This document shows positions 37,063 to 45,106 of a stretch of DNA of 64,000 bases, piece after piece (positions within the stretch are counted from its first letter, which is position 1; every line of letters begins with the position of its first letter). This DNA is from Companilactobacillus suantsaicola (lineage in GTDB: Bacteria; Bacillota; Bacilli; Lactobacillales; Lactobacillaceae): positions 40,847 to 104,846 of the forward strand of contig NZ_RKLY01000006.1 of assembly GCF_004745525.1 (NCBI RefSeq). The letters run 5' to 3'. The position numbers and the translations under genes were made by a program. The notes under the pieces are model-generated. The model was given only the letters and a program-made list of their open reading frames with translations. It searched no databases and was not told the DNA's origin.

Positions 37063-37773
37063 TTATCTCCAATCTTTTGACCATACATCTTGTTTTCTAC
37101 CATCGCCTGGATGATAGTTAACAATGCAACGATCTCTTTCATGTCTTTGATAAATCTCATCAGGTGCTTCGCTATAAAGATATGAACCTGCCAAATTTCG
37201 ACACCAGTCACAGCCTTTTCCAACAAGCGTTCTTGTGATTCGTGGTTTCAATCCTGCCTTAGATTGGAACTCAATATTTTTTTGAATTGAATCATCAACT
37301 ATGGATTGCGTGAATGTCACAATTGGCTCATCCAATAACCACGCAACATCATCAAAAGTTTCAGCATGAACCAATTTTTCAATCAAGCCCTTAGCTTTTT
37401 CTTGATTAAATTCGGGAACTTGTGCTTTTAAGTGAAGATTAGCTTGTTCATTCAAAGATTTTTGCACGTCCGAAGAATAGCCGGTAACAATACCGAAGTT
37501 AGTTTTTAAAGATTTGTTAATTAATCGATTAGCGATATTAAAATAGAACTTCTCATCCGGTAACGATTCAGCATTAACATATTTCTTTAATGCTGCACTC
37601 ATGTTTTTGCCAATTTCAATCGCTAATTCATTTACTTCTTTGTAGTCAGCTTTTCCACTTTTTTGAAGTTCAACCAATCGCTTTAATTCCTTTGAATTGG
37701 CATTCGTTTCAATGAAGTATTGATCAATAGCTGCTAAAAGTCCTGGGACGATGTCTTTATCCATTATCATCAC
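37063..37773 (-). CDS. MuF-like minor capsid protein
   Basis: 236 residues. The C-terminal signature CDWCRNLAGSYLY ... YQRHERDRCIVNYHPGDGRK is that of minor head proteins (SPP1 gp7/MuF type). Its start overlaps the end of the portal gene. It is injected with DNA or helps portal assembly in related phages. Confidence 0.85.
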   Translation of the reverse strand: MMIMDKDIVPGLLAAIDQYFIETNANSKELKRLVELQKSGKADYKEVNELAIEIGKNMSAALKKYVNAESLPDEKFYFNIANRLINKSLKTNFGIVTGYSSDVQKSLNEQANLHLKAQVPEFNQEKAKGLIEKLVHAETFDDVAWLLDEPIVTFTQSIVDDSIQKNIEFQSKAGLKPRITRTLVGKGCDWCRNLAGSYLYSEAPDEIYQRHERDRCIVNYHPGDGRKQDVWSKDWR

Positions 37774-39010
37774 CAGTTTCTATTGGTGCAGAATCAGAAC
37801 CCTTAACACCCGTTATTTCACGAATTGTTTCCTTATCCATGAATCCAGGTATTGCTTGATTCAATTTAATAGCTCCATCTCCAATTAGTGAAAGCATATT
37901 GGCATCAGCTTCAAACAATGGTTCCCACTTTGGCACGGTTTTAACAAATTCTTTACGTTCATAAGAATAATCATCACGTAAACAAGCGGCTAAATAAGCG
38001 ACATTGAGAAAACCACTTCCAAGTGATCGTTGTGCTTTACGTCCGGCAAGTCTTAAATTTTCATGACTGGCTTTAATGGCTTCAACTGACGATGGATTAT
38101 CAGAAACAAATCCTAAATCGTCCATTGTCAAACCCATCTCACCAGCAAAACCAGCAGCTGCAGTTTTAAGCTGTTCTGTAAATGGTGTCATGGAAGATGT
38201 TGTAAATTGACCAACAACCGGTTTATCTCCGTCGGAGTCTTTAGTAAATTCCAACATACTTGAAACAGTGGCTTTCCATGAATCCATTGGTTCAGAATCC
38301 TGACTAGTTCCAAGAACATATTTCTGTGGAAAGCTGTAAAATTCAGCAGTAATATCTGCACGTTCCAAAGTTCGTTTTGCATATCTTTGATAATACATTC
38401 CCGCCCTAGTTATCCTAGAACGTCCAAATGGTCGAACCGCATCAGGTCTATGGATAATTGGAACCAATAATGGATGATTTGTTGGATTAGGAACTACCGA
38501 TTCTACTCCATTAATTAAAAATCTAGTTTCAGTTGGTAAAAAATAGGCTTCGGAAATTGGATTTCCAAAGTCATCACGTTTCAAAACCGCATATCCTTCA
38601 GTTAGCAGATTGGTAATTGGATCAATGATTCCAGTCGCATTACTTGCTTCAATTACTTGTAGTCGAACCTGGTAATTAGCCTTTGATATATAAATGAATG
38701 AACACGAACCAATGAGCGCTGATAAAACTGCAGAATCAAAAAATACATCAGGATTATTAGCACGGAAGATTTCGTTAACCTCAAAATCATCATTATCAAA
38801 ATCCCTAAACACTAATCTATCCGCCAAAGAATCAACACCTTTAGCACACCATCCAAGAACTGAACGATACTTAGATTTAATTTCAAGCGGAATGGTAACG
38901 CCTGGATCTAAATCTTGCCATTTCATCGCGTATTGTTTATATCTCATATTCACCCTAGAACGCCTATTTGATAGCTTATTTCTAAGGTAATCAATTCCTT
39001 TATATGCCAT
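37757..39010 (-). CDS. Phage portal protein
   Basis: 417 residues from the ATG behind GGAG. KGVDSLADRLVFRDFDNDDFEV, RPFGRSRITRAGMYYQRYAKRTLERADI and LGFVSDNPSSVEAIKASHENL are typical SPP1/gp6-like portal segments. It forms the dodecameric gate for DNA packaging. Confidence 0.92.
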   Translation of the reverse strand: MAYKGIDYLRNKLSNRRSRVNMRYKQYAMKWQDLDPGVTIPLEIKSKYRSVLGWCAKGVDSLADRLVFRDFDNDDFEVNEIFRANNPDVFFDSAVLSALIGSCSFIYISKANYQVRLQVIEASNATGIIDPITNLLTEGYAVLKRDDFGNPISEAYFLPTETRFLINGVESVVPNPTNHPLLVPIIHRPDAVRPFGRSRITRAGMYYQRYAKRTLERADITAEFYSFPQKYVLGTSQDSEPMDSWKATVSSMLEFTKDSDGDKPVVGQFTTSSMTPFTEQLKTAAAGFAGEMGLTMDDLGFVSDNPSSVEAIKASHENLRLAGRKAQRSLGSGFLNVAYLAACLRDDYSYERKEFVKTVPKWEPLFEADANMLSLIGDGAIKLNQAIPGFMDKETIREITGVKGSDSAPIETGDDNG

Positions 39011-39050
39011 TCCATCAACTCCTTTCAAAATTCATGAAAAAATATGTACA

Positions 39051-39105
39051 GTGACGGCGTGAACCACGGCTAGAACGCCGTAGGGGTCCCTATGCCCCCC
39101 TCTAA
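39051..39105. other. GC-rich structured island, candidate cos site
   Basis: Inverted 7-bp arms ACGGCGT and ACGCCGT (39,054-39,060 and 39,075-39,081) are followed by AGGGGTCCCT and a run of C. The island is far richer in GC than its surroundings and lies between HNH and portal, where many HNH-encoding phages have cos. Confidence 0.45.
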
Positions 39106-39146
39106 TCGTCATAAGGTTCAATACCTTTAAAGCCTCCTAAAATCCG

Positions 39147-39491
39147 TCAGGAGTGATAGGAGGTCCAATTAATAGACTGCGGCAAGTTGCGGTTACCAAC
39201 CACTTTACTATCTTTTAAATTAATTTCTTTATTGTTAAATAACTTATCTGACTTCTGTCTGTTACATGACCAATGAGCGAGCTGCAGGTTGTCTATGTCG
39301 GATGGATGACCACCTTTGTTTATCGGTATGATGTGATCAATAACTGGACTCATTGGATCAGGATACTTCAATCGTTTATCAACGGGGCGTCCACAAATGC
39401 CACAAACATTCTGTGTCTTCAGGATTATCTTCTTGTTCTTATCGAATGCAACTCTATGTTGTCCGGTCTGGTCTGCTCTACGCTTTGCCAT
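39147..39491 (-). CDS. HNH endonuclease
   Basis: 114 residues. Zinc-binding CGIC and the HNH core VIDHIIPINKGGHPSDIDNLQLAHWSCN, with the second Cys pair partly replaced. Phage HNH proteins next to terminase or portal genes assist cos cleavage during packaging. RBS AAAGGAG. Confidence 0.93.
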   Translation of the reverse strand: MAKRRADQTGQHRVAFDKNKKIILKTQNVCGICGRPVDKRLKYPDPMSPVIDHIIPINKGGHPSDIDNLQLAHWSCNRQKSDKLFNNKEINLKDSKVVGNRNLPQSINWTSYHS

Positions 39492-39543
39492 ATGGGTAGG
39501 CTCCTTTCTATATGGGTGGGAGTTAATTATGTATGGGGGTATT

Positions 39544-39580
39544 AAAAAAGACCACCGGTCTAATTGATAGTGGGTGGTCC
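39544..39580 (-). terminator. Terminator upstream of the HNH gene
   Basis: Arms GACCACC and GGTGGTC followed on the minus strand by TTTTTT. It separates the tRNA-like interval from the packaging genes. Confidence 0.8.
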
Positions 39581-39640
39581 AAACAATGATGGGGGTGGGT
39601 CTATTTAAAAGCGGGTACCAGGGTTCGAACCACCAATAAA

Positions 39641-39668
39641 TAAAAAGTCACCCCGTTAAGAGTGACTT
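39641..39668 (-). terminator. Terminator after the tRNA-like elements
   Basis: Arms AAGTCAC and GTGACTT with TTTTTA on the minus strand, nine bases beyond the 3' end of the second tRNA-like fold. Confidence 0.75.
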
Positions 39669-39676
39669 AGTTAATA

Positions 39677-39808
39677 TGTGGATATCCGGAATCGAACCGG
39701 ATTGCTAAGTCTTAGAAACAAGTTGGTATTCAAAAAAGGAATGTCTACAATTATTATGTAATGATCCAAAGGGCGAATTTTTTTGCTTAACAGTAGCCAT
39801 GCATCCAC
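39677..39808 (-). ncRNA. tRNA-like element B
   Basis: 5' strand GTGGATG pairs over 7 bp with 3' TATCCAC (last pair G-U), followed by discriminator A. Before it a perfect 5-bp T-stem TCCGG/CCGGA encloses TTCGATT. The total of 132 nt is too long for a tRNA and no clear D or anticodon arm was found, although TTTCTAA occurs. CCA is not encoded. Confidence 0.6.
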
Positions 39809-39893
39809 ATAGCATGACCAGCTTTATCATCACCAGTCATTTATGAGGATTTTTATATCGAAATTTAACAATATTTTGTGTGTTTCCACACAA

Positions 39894-39996
39894 CATAGAT
39901 GCCAGGAGTCGAACCTAGACTGATAAGAGCAACGATATAATTAATAGTATCGTTATGTATTATTTGACCTCTATCAGTGTCACCGTGACCATCTAT
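39894..39996 (-). ncRNA. tRNA-like element A
   Basis: A perfect 7-bp acceptor-like stem ATAGATG/CATCTAT with discriminator G and a 5-bp T-stem CTAGG/CCTGG around TTCGACT. Between them lie nested hairpins: TGATA/TATCA with GAG/CTC, and AACGATA/TATCGTT. 103 nt, no standard D or anticodon arm. Confidence 0.6.
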
Positions 39997-40000
39997 ACTC

Positions 40001-40027
40001 AATATTAGGTTTCCGTAGCCTAATATT
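40001..40027 (-). other. Perfect hairpin 5' of the tRNA-like pair
   Basis: Arms AATATTAGG/CCTAATATT, 9 bp, loop 9, ending four bases before element A. A possible promoter TTGATA-17-AATAAT (40,095 to 40,067) lies just upstream on the minus strand. The 672-bp interval 39,492-40,163 has no convincing protein gene. Confidence 0.6.
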
Positions 40028-40163
40028 AAATGTCGTTTAAAAAGTTTGATTAAAGGGACATTATTTATTATTTGAATGGCTGGTATCTCTATCAATCATC
40101 CATGTTACTAATTTACTACTAAAAGTACCGTCGAAAAGCTCACGTTTGGCTCAATTTAAAGCA

Positions 40164-40610
40164 TTAAGGTTCAAACATGCCTAGCTTTTCAGATAACTCA
40201 ATTAAAAATCTAGTTCTCAAACGTTTAGCGGTTGCTATCGACACGTTAACTTTTTGATTAATCGACAATCCACTGATCGTATACGTCGGATGTTTCTTGA
40301 AATACAATTCTCTAATAATAGTCCTCGTGTCCTCGTCAGTTTCTAAGTAGCAATCAGTCACTGCTTTCTTCTGATTCTCTAGCATTCTTAAACGCATATC
40401 CTGCTCTAGCGTAATAACGTACGTTTCTTGTGGGCGTGATATTTTAGAATTTCTACCGCCCCCAACATTCTCGTCATCTTCGTGTGGTTGGCAAGCAAGC
40501 TCACGTTTTCTATCTAAAATATAGCCATCTACGCTAGGATAGTCCCTGAGAATACTTTCACACCTACTTCTTATATCTGGTCTTAATTTAATAATGCTCA
40601 CTCTCCCCAT
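40164..40610 (-). CDS. Late-gene transcriptional regulator (RinA/DUF722-like)
   Basis: 148 residues. ILRDYPSVDGYILDRKREL, NVGGGRNSKISRPQE and a C-terminal sigma-region-4-like HTH (TISGLSINQKVNVSIATAKRLRTRF) are the pattern of the phage RinA/ArpU-type activators that turn on packaging and late genes. It is the last gene before the late operon, as expected. Confidence 0.85.
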   Translation of the reverse strand: MGRVSIIKLRPDIRSRCESILRDYPSVDGYILDRKRELACQPHEDDENVGGGRNSKISRPQETYVITLEQDMRLRMLENQKKAVTDCYLETDEDTRTIIRELYFKKHPTYTISGLSINQKVNVSIATAKRLRTRFLIELSEKLGMFEP

Positions 40611-40669
40611 TATTAACGTTTGAATTTCACTTAATCTATTTGGAAAGACCTATTATTTTGCTTCACTTA

Positions 40670-40900
40670 TTAGTCTTCCTCCCAAACGACAGGTGTGATA
40701 GTTTTATCGAAAGCATCAACGGGAGCTAATATACTTGCACGTTTTATAACTTCATCCACCTGCCAATCATCAATATCAAACTGATCTAAGAGTTCTTCAA
40801 CATCTTCTTCACTAATACCTATTGTCATCTCGTCGCGGATGTTACAACGACTATTTAGAATTGATTTCATTGGAATTGGTGCTAATTTTTTTGCTTTCAT
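40670..40900 (-). CDS. Hypothetical phage early protein
   Basis: 76 residues, acidic C-terminal half (ISEEDVEELLDQFDIDDWQ). RBS AGGTGGAG. Overlaps the next upstream gene by 4 bases. No family recognised. Confidence 0.6.
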   Translation of the reverse strand: MKAKKLAPIPMKSILNSRCNIRDEMTIGISEEDVEELLDQFDIDDWQVDEVIKRASILAPVDAFDKTITPVVWEED

Positions 40901-41301
40901 TTCTCCACCTCTTCCATAAATGGCACAAGTCTTGGATCAATAGCAACAACTTCGTCACGTGTAAACTTGGTTTTCCCGCCGTTAATTTCAAGACGGCTGC
41001 CTAATCCCAATACTCCATCTGGATTAATAGTTAGATAAGAGTTTTCATTGACTTTAATCAGTTGCACATAATACTTTTGCTCAGGAAATTTAGCATTACC
41101 ACAGTAGAAATCTACAATGTCCTTAGCTAATTGATTATCCTCTTCAGAACATTCATTCATATACTTATTATTCAAAGAGGTACAGTCATCGTCGTCAATA
41201 GCGATTCCGCGAATTAAATCAATAGCATTATCAAAATTGTTGTCTTTAGCTTCCTCTAGTTCCTTACGTTCTCGCTTACTATATCCTTTTAAAATTCTCA
41301 T
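40897..41301 (-). CDS. DUF1642-like phage protein
   Basis: 134 residues starting at the ATG behind GGAGG. The C-terminal KYYVQLIKVNENSYLTINPDG ... KTKFTRDEVVAIDPR resembles the DUF1642 proteins common in the early region of lactic phages. Function unknown. Confidence 0.7.
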   Translation of the reverse strand: MRILKGYSKRERKELEEAKDNNFDNAIDLIRGIAIDDDDCTSLNNKYMNECSEEDNQLAKDIVDFYCGNAKFPEQKYYVQLIKVNENSYLTINPDGVLGLGSRLEINGGKTKFTRDEVVAIDPRLVPFMEEVEK

Positions 41302-41317
41302 ATTTTTATCCTCCAAT

Positions 41318-41785
41318 TTAATCGATTTCTACAAGTCGGTATCTAATTCTGTGGTTTCTCTTCTTATATTCATTAGTTCTAAAGCCTTTAAGACTGCTGA
41401 CTGAAATTCCTGTCAATGCTGAAATTTCTTTCATCGTTCCACGCATTTGATAATCACCATTTTTATAAAACACATATCTACAAGTTTTTGGGTCAGACTT
41501 ATTTTTCAACCACTTCGAATCATCGAGCACTCCTTTATAAATCAATCTATTAATCTTATAGGGCTTAGTGTTGAGAAATTCAGCGATGTCCTGTTTATAA
41601 AGTCCTTTATCAAGCATCTTTTGAGCAGCGTCTACATCAAAATCAACTTCGATATTTTCGAATGGATCAACACCGTGATTTAGAAATTTTCTAGCTTTAA
41701 CTAGTCGTTTATCATTGATAGGCGTTTGTTTGATACTTCCAAACTCAGCTTCACACTCCGCAACTAGCGGTACTATACTTGTCAT
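41318..41785 (-). CDS. HTH-type hypothetical phage protein
   Basis: 155 residues. Region about 55-95 (MLDKGLYKQDIAEFLNTKPYK) is HTH-like and ends with GVLDDSKW, a pattern shared with the gene at 42,008-42,322. A second possible HTH near the C-terminus is MKEISALTGISVSSLKGF. Confidence 0.65.
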   Translation of the reverse strand: MTSIVPLVAECEAEFGSIKQTPINDKRLVKARKFLNHGVDPFENIEVDFDVDAAQKMLDKGLYKQDIAEFLNTKPYKINRLIYKGVLDDSKWLKNKSDPKTCRYVFYKNGDYQMRGTMKEISALTGISVSSLKGFRTNEYKKRNHRIRYRLVEID

Positions 41786-42018
41786 TATTCAGTCACCTCT
41801 TCTCTCTCGAATTGGTCGGGGTCCATTTCATCTTCCCGCAGAATTGATTGAATTATTCTGTTCTTAGTCTGATCACTAAGCTCTCTGTCGGCATTTCGAA
41901 ACTCTTTTGGCATGGCATAAAAATGTTTTTGGATATACATGATAGCTCGAACAATATTGTGGCATTCATCACTAAATTTTGACCTTATGTATGACTTATA
42001 GATTCTTTCATAATTCAT
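41785..42018 (-). CDS. Hypothetical phage protein
   Basis: 77 residues, helical, charged (RNADRELSDQTKNRIIQSIL). Overlaps both neighbours by 1-11 bases. No family recognised. Confidence 0.6.
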   Translation of the reverse strand: MNYERIYKSYIRSKFSDECHNIVRAIMYIQKHFYAMPKEFRNADRELSDQTKNRIIQSILREDEMDPDQFEREEVTE

Positions 42019-42322
42019 TGTTTGTCTCCTTGCCCGCTTTCCACTTTGTGTCGTCTAAAATCCCCATCTTAATATCACGTATTAACTTTCCCGGGCTAAT
42101 TTCAAACATCTCACAAATTTTTTTCTTCTGCATTTGTGTATCCAGCAATTCTTGAATTCTTAGAATATCAGTTTCTGACAAATTTTTCTTTTGTTTATCG
42201 GGATGATTTATGTACCACTCATGTATTTTTTTCAATCTGATATCATTTTCAGGCCAAAGTGTATAGTCTGTTCCATAATCAGCTTCAATCGCTTGAACCA
42301 TCTTCAATATTGAATCAGTCAT
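42008..42322 (-). CDS. HTH-type hypothetical phage protein, paralog-like
   Basis: 104 residues from an ATG behind GGAGG. LLDTQMQKKKICEMFEISPG followed by GILDDTKWK parallels the motif in the gene at 41,318-41,785, suggesting an old duplication of a DNA-binding module. Confidence 0.65.
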   Translation of the reverse strand: MTDSILKMVQAIEADYGTDYTLWPENDIRLKKIHEWYINHPDKQKKNLSETDILRIQELLDTQMQKKKICEMFEISPGKLIRDIKMGILDDTKWKAGKETNNEL

Positions 42323-42343
42323 TTTCTTGTTCCTCCACACTCA

Positions 42344-42715
42344 TTATGATTTGAATCCATATCCAACCAACTCCTCATCAATTATTTTTAAAGCATCTTC
42401 TGGGCTTCGTGCTATACCGTGAATGATATGATCAGACATCAATTGATTATGAAACTGTATTTGGTCTGGTCTAGGTCTACCGGTCGGTGTTTTAATTTCA
42501 AGATAAAACATTTTACCGTTTGAAATTTTATACCCGTGTAAATCTGGATAGCCAGATGGTAATCCAGTTTGAAAATATCGACCGTTTGGTAATCGAATAC
42601 TACCAACGTTGGCTCTAAACACCTTGCAATGGTCTAAACTCACAGCAACACGGATATCATTTTGAATTTCTTGCTCTGATTTATTCATAAGTTGGGTTAC
42701 ACTAAGAAATCGCAT
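42344..42715 (-). CDS. VRR-NUC domain nuclease
   Basis: 123 residues. The PD-(D/E)xK-type core is visible as GSIRLPNGRYFQTGLPSGYPDLHGY and FYLEIKTPTGRPRPDQIQFH. Stand-alone VRR-NUC proteins are usual in phage replication modules and probably cut branched DNA. Confidence 0.9.
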   Translation of the reverse strand: MRFLSVTQLMNKSEQEIQNDIRVAVSLDHCKVFRANVGSIRLPNGRYFQTGLPSGYPDLHGYKISNGKMFYLEIKTPTGRPRPDQIQFHNQLMSDHIIHGIARSPEDALKIIDEELVGYGFKS

Positions 42716-42738
42716 TGCATCAGTACTTACAGCGAAAG

Positions 42739-42986
42739 GTTACACTAAGTTACACTAAAGGTTACACATGCTTATCCTTACTCGCTCAATGGATTGACCC
42801 TTAAAAGTTACGGTTACACTAAATTTTCTTTTCCCTTGTAGTGTGTACTTATATATAAATATATAAGTTATTAAGTATAATTAGTGTAGTTAGTGTAACC
42901 TCTCTTAGTTTACACTTAGAGTACCAATGCTTTCAGCGGTTACACTAAGGCACTTTTTAGTGTAACTTAGTGTAACCTAGTGTAAC
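42739..42986. other. Candidate phage replication origin with iterons
   Basis: GTTACACTAA occurs at 42,739, 42,749, 42,813 and 42,939; its reverse complement occurs at 42,890, 42,957 and 42,967, with CTAGTGTAAC at 42,977. Shorter versions start at 42,761, 42,881 and 42,908. The copies flank an AT-only-like stretch at about 42,849-42,889. It lies between VapE and VRR-NUC genes. Confidence 0.75.
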
Positions 42987-44245
42987 TTTTCATACCCTCT
43001 TTTCGTTTTACCATTATTTTTTTTTACGACAGCGGACCAATTCGACTTGTTATCCATCACGTACTTAATCTTTTTCGATAGTCTACGATTTTTAACAAGA
43101 TTGTCTTCGCCAAGATATTTACCTATCTGTTTACTGCTAACAAAACTATCTGGATAGCTTTGAAGAAATTCTTCAATCTGTGCTTCTACTTCATCTACAT
43201 ACATGAAGTTTTCACGATGCTTAGACAGAATAGATTCTTGTGTCTTAGTTAATCCAAACGTAAATCCATGCTGATAATATGAAACAAATTCGCCCCATAA
43301 CTGATTAATAAGTTCATCATCCAAATCATCGAACGGGGTCTTTTTTTGTTTGCTTGCATTTACTTTGACGGGAAGGAATCTACGTTCACCCGTTCGGTCC
43401 TTTAGATAAGTCATTTCGTTAGTAGTTCTTGCTAAAACGAAGTTCTTGTCGTATCGAATTGATTCATGTCCATACGGTGGACGGAACTCTAACTCTTGTG
43501 CTGATACAAATTTCTTCAATGATTCGAAACTACTATTGTTTGTTGCGGTCATTTCGTCATCGTTAGCAATCAAAGACCGTAACATGACACTGAAATTATC
43601 TTTATCCTTGAAATCAGTGAACTGGTCTGTATACCATTCGCGAGCCATTTTTTTAAGGAATGTAGTTTTACCAGCTCCTTGTCCTCCTACTAGATCAAGA
43701 ACAAAGTCAAACTTAGTTTCAGGTTCATAGGCTTTTGAGACAGCTCCGGTAAAGAAAATCTTTGTGATCAATGTTGTAATATCTGATTTTTCAACCCCAA
43801 GAAAATCGGGTAGTAAATCGGCTACACGTTTTTTTCCGTCCCACTCCGTGTATACAAAGTCGAAATAATCGACTACCGGATTATATCTTCTCTTTCTGGC
43901 GTCATTGACTATTGCCATTTGCAATAAACTACGATTAAAAAATATCCCATAATTGTCTTCAATGTATCGAAGTATTGAAGGGTCGTAATCATCCAACATT
44001 TGTCCCTTATCAATGTGAAGTGATGGAACATCTTTGACTACTCCAATTTCATGCGTGAAGTCGTTGAATGCAAACACCGCTCTTAATGTTTTATCGTGTT
44101 CTAAAATCAAACCGACATTTTTTATACTGTTTGCTTTCACATCACCCTTTGCATTCAATGCGAAATTTATCGGCATTTTAACAACTTTATTCTCTTTTTG
44201 CATTTTGGATAATTTATCCATGCTTTGTTTCAACTCTGGATCCAA
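42977..44245 (-). CDS. VapE-like phage replicative helicase/ATPase
   Basis: 422 residues. Walker A GGQGAGKTTFLKKM near 187-200 and the VapE features FTDFKDKDNFSVMLRSLIAND and ARTTNEMTYLKDRTGERRFLPV. With the upstream Prim-Pol gene it forms the primase-helicase pair that starts phage replication at the adjacent iterons. TTG start overlaps the Prim-Pol gene. Confidence 0.9.
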   Translation of the reverse strand: MDPELKQSMDKLSKMQKENKVVKMPINFALNAKGDVKANSIKNVGLILEHDKTLRAVFAFNDFTHEIGVVKDVPSLHIDKGQMLDDYDPSILRYIEDNYGIFFNRSLLQMAIVNDARKRRYNPVVDYFDFVYTEWDGKKRVADLLPDFLGVEKSDITTLITKIFFTGAVSKAYEPETKFDFVLDLVGGQGAGKTTFLKKMAREWYTDQFTDFKDKDNFSVMLRSLIANDDEMTATNNSSFESLKKFVSAQELEFRPPYGHESIRYDKNFVLARTTNEMTYLKDRTGERRFLPVKVNASKQKKTPFDDLDDELINQLWGEFVSYYQHGFTFGLTKTQESILSKHRENFMYVDEVEAQIEEFLQSYPDSFVSSKQIGKYLGEDNLVKNRRLSKKIKYVMDNKSNWSAVVKKNNGKTKRGYEKLH

Positions 44246-45041
44246 TTTTAGTAGCCATCTCCCTTCTCTTTAATTCTTTGTTGACCATCGATTTAAAAGT
44301 TCTTTCAAACTCTTTTGGTGGTAATGACTTAGGTGTATTGTTATTAGCCAATTTACCTAATTCATAAGCTGTTTCTACTTCTACGTTTCGAAACAGTAAC
44401 CCGCCGATGAAACTGGCTAGAGCGTTGTTTCTTCCACCCGTTTCGCCCAATCCATTAACGATCTCTTCAAACAATTCTGATGTGGCAGTTTTCTCTGTCG
44501 AATATGTTTGTTTGCCGACATAATGCGATGTACCTGTGGCACGTTGATTTATTAGTTCAATTAATTCTCGGCTTGGAGTTACGATTGGATTTTGATTCAA
44601 CCATTCGTATTTCTCGCCCCTATGTTCACTTGGAGCAATAACAATGTAATTGTTAACATGTGCCTTAACGTCAACACCTGGTAACCATCCGATGTTTTGC
44701 GACACATCAATATCCTTACGTTTGAAATAAATCATCTGCCTACCACCGCTGGCTGTTTTCTGTTCGAGAGTTGGTATCAATAAATCCTTGTGTTCAAACT
44801 CATCAATTGATTTAAATCCATCTTTTCCATGAGCATCGGCTGTATCAATGTCGATAACAAAAAAATCAGTAGTTCTTATTGCTATTTGAGCAAACGGATA
44901 CTTTTTCCATAATGAACGGATTTCCGTTTCATTCAGGGCAGGCTGATCAGCGAATTTAATCAATGGTTTCTTATTAAACATAGGGAGTACGCTTAAGCCT
45001 TTGTGCGCATATGCCACTGCATAATTAACTAAATTTTTCAT
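44214..45041 (-). CDS. Bifunctional DNA primase/polymerase (Prim-Pol N-terminal domain)
   Basis: 275 residues from an ATG behind GGGGAGG. AYAHKGLSVLPMFNKKPLI, the catalytic DIDTAD and GGRQMIYFKR with NYIVIAPSEH match the AEP-type Prim-Pol domain. Pairs with VapE downstream. Confidence 0.9.
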   Translation of the reverse strand: MKNLVNYAVAYAHKGLSVLPMFNKKPLIKFADQPALNETEIRSLWKKYPFAQIAIRTTDFFVIDIDTADAHGKDGFKSIDEFEHKDLLIPTLEQKTASGGRQMIYFKRKDIDVSQNIGWLPGVDVKAHVNNYIVIAPSEHRGEKYEWLNQNPIVTPSRELIELINQRATGTSHYVGKQTYSTEKTATSELFEEIVNGLGETGGRNNALASFIGGLLFRNVEVETAYELGKLANNNTPKSLPPKEFERTFKSMVNKELKRREMATKIGSRVETKHG

Positions 45042-45106
45042 GTTTCCTCCCCGCTTGGGCATTCCACCCATTCGGCATGTTCAAGTGATACTGCACTTGT
45101 TAATTT

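Noticed and set aside
39612..39640. A third TTCGAAC T-arm-like sequence next to GCGGGTACC
   Set aside because: The flanking bases do not form a 5-bp T-stem and no acceptor partner was found; at most a remnant of another tRNA-like element.
40164..40610. Possible small terminase subunit
   Set aside because: Sequence pattern and position fit the RinA/DUF722 late regulators better.
42739..42986. CRISPR-like repeat array
   Set aside because: The units are 10 bp, in both orientations and irregularly spaced, without spacers of constant length; an origin fits better.
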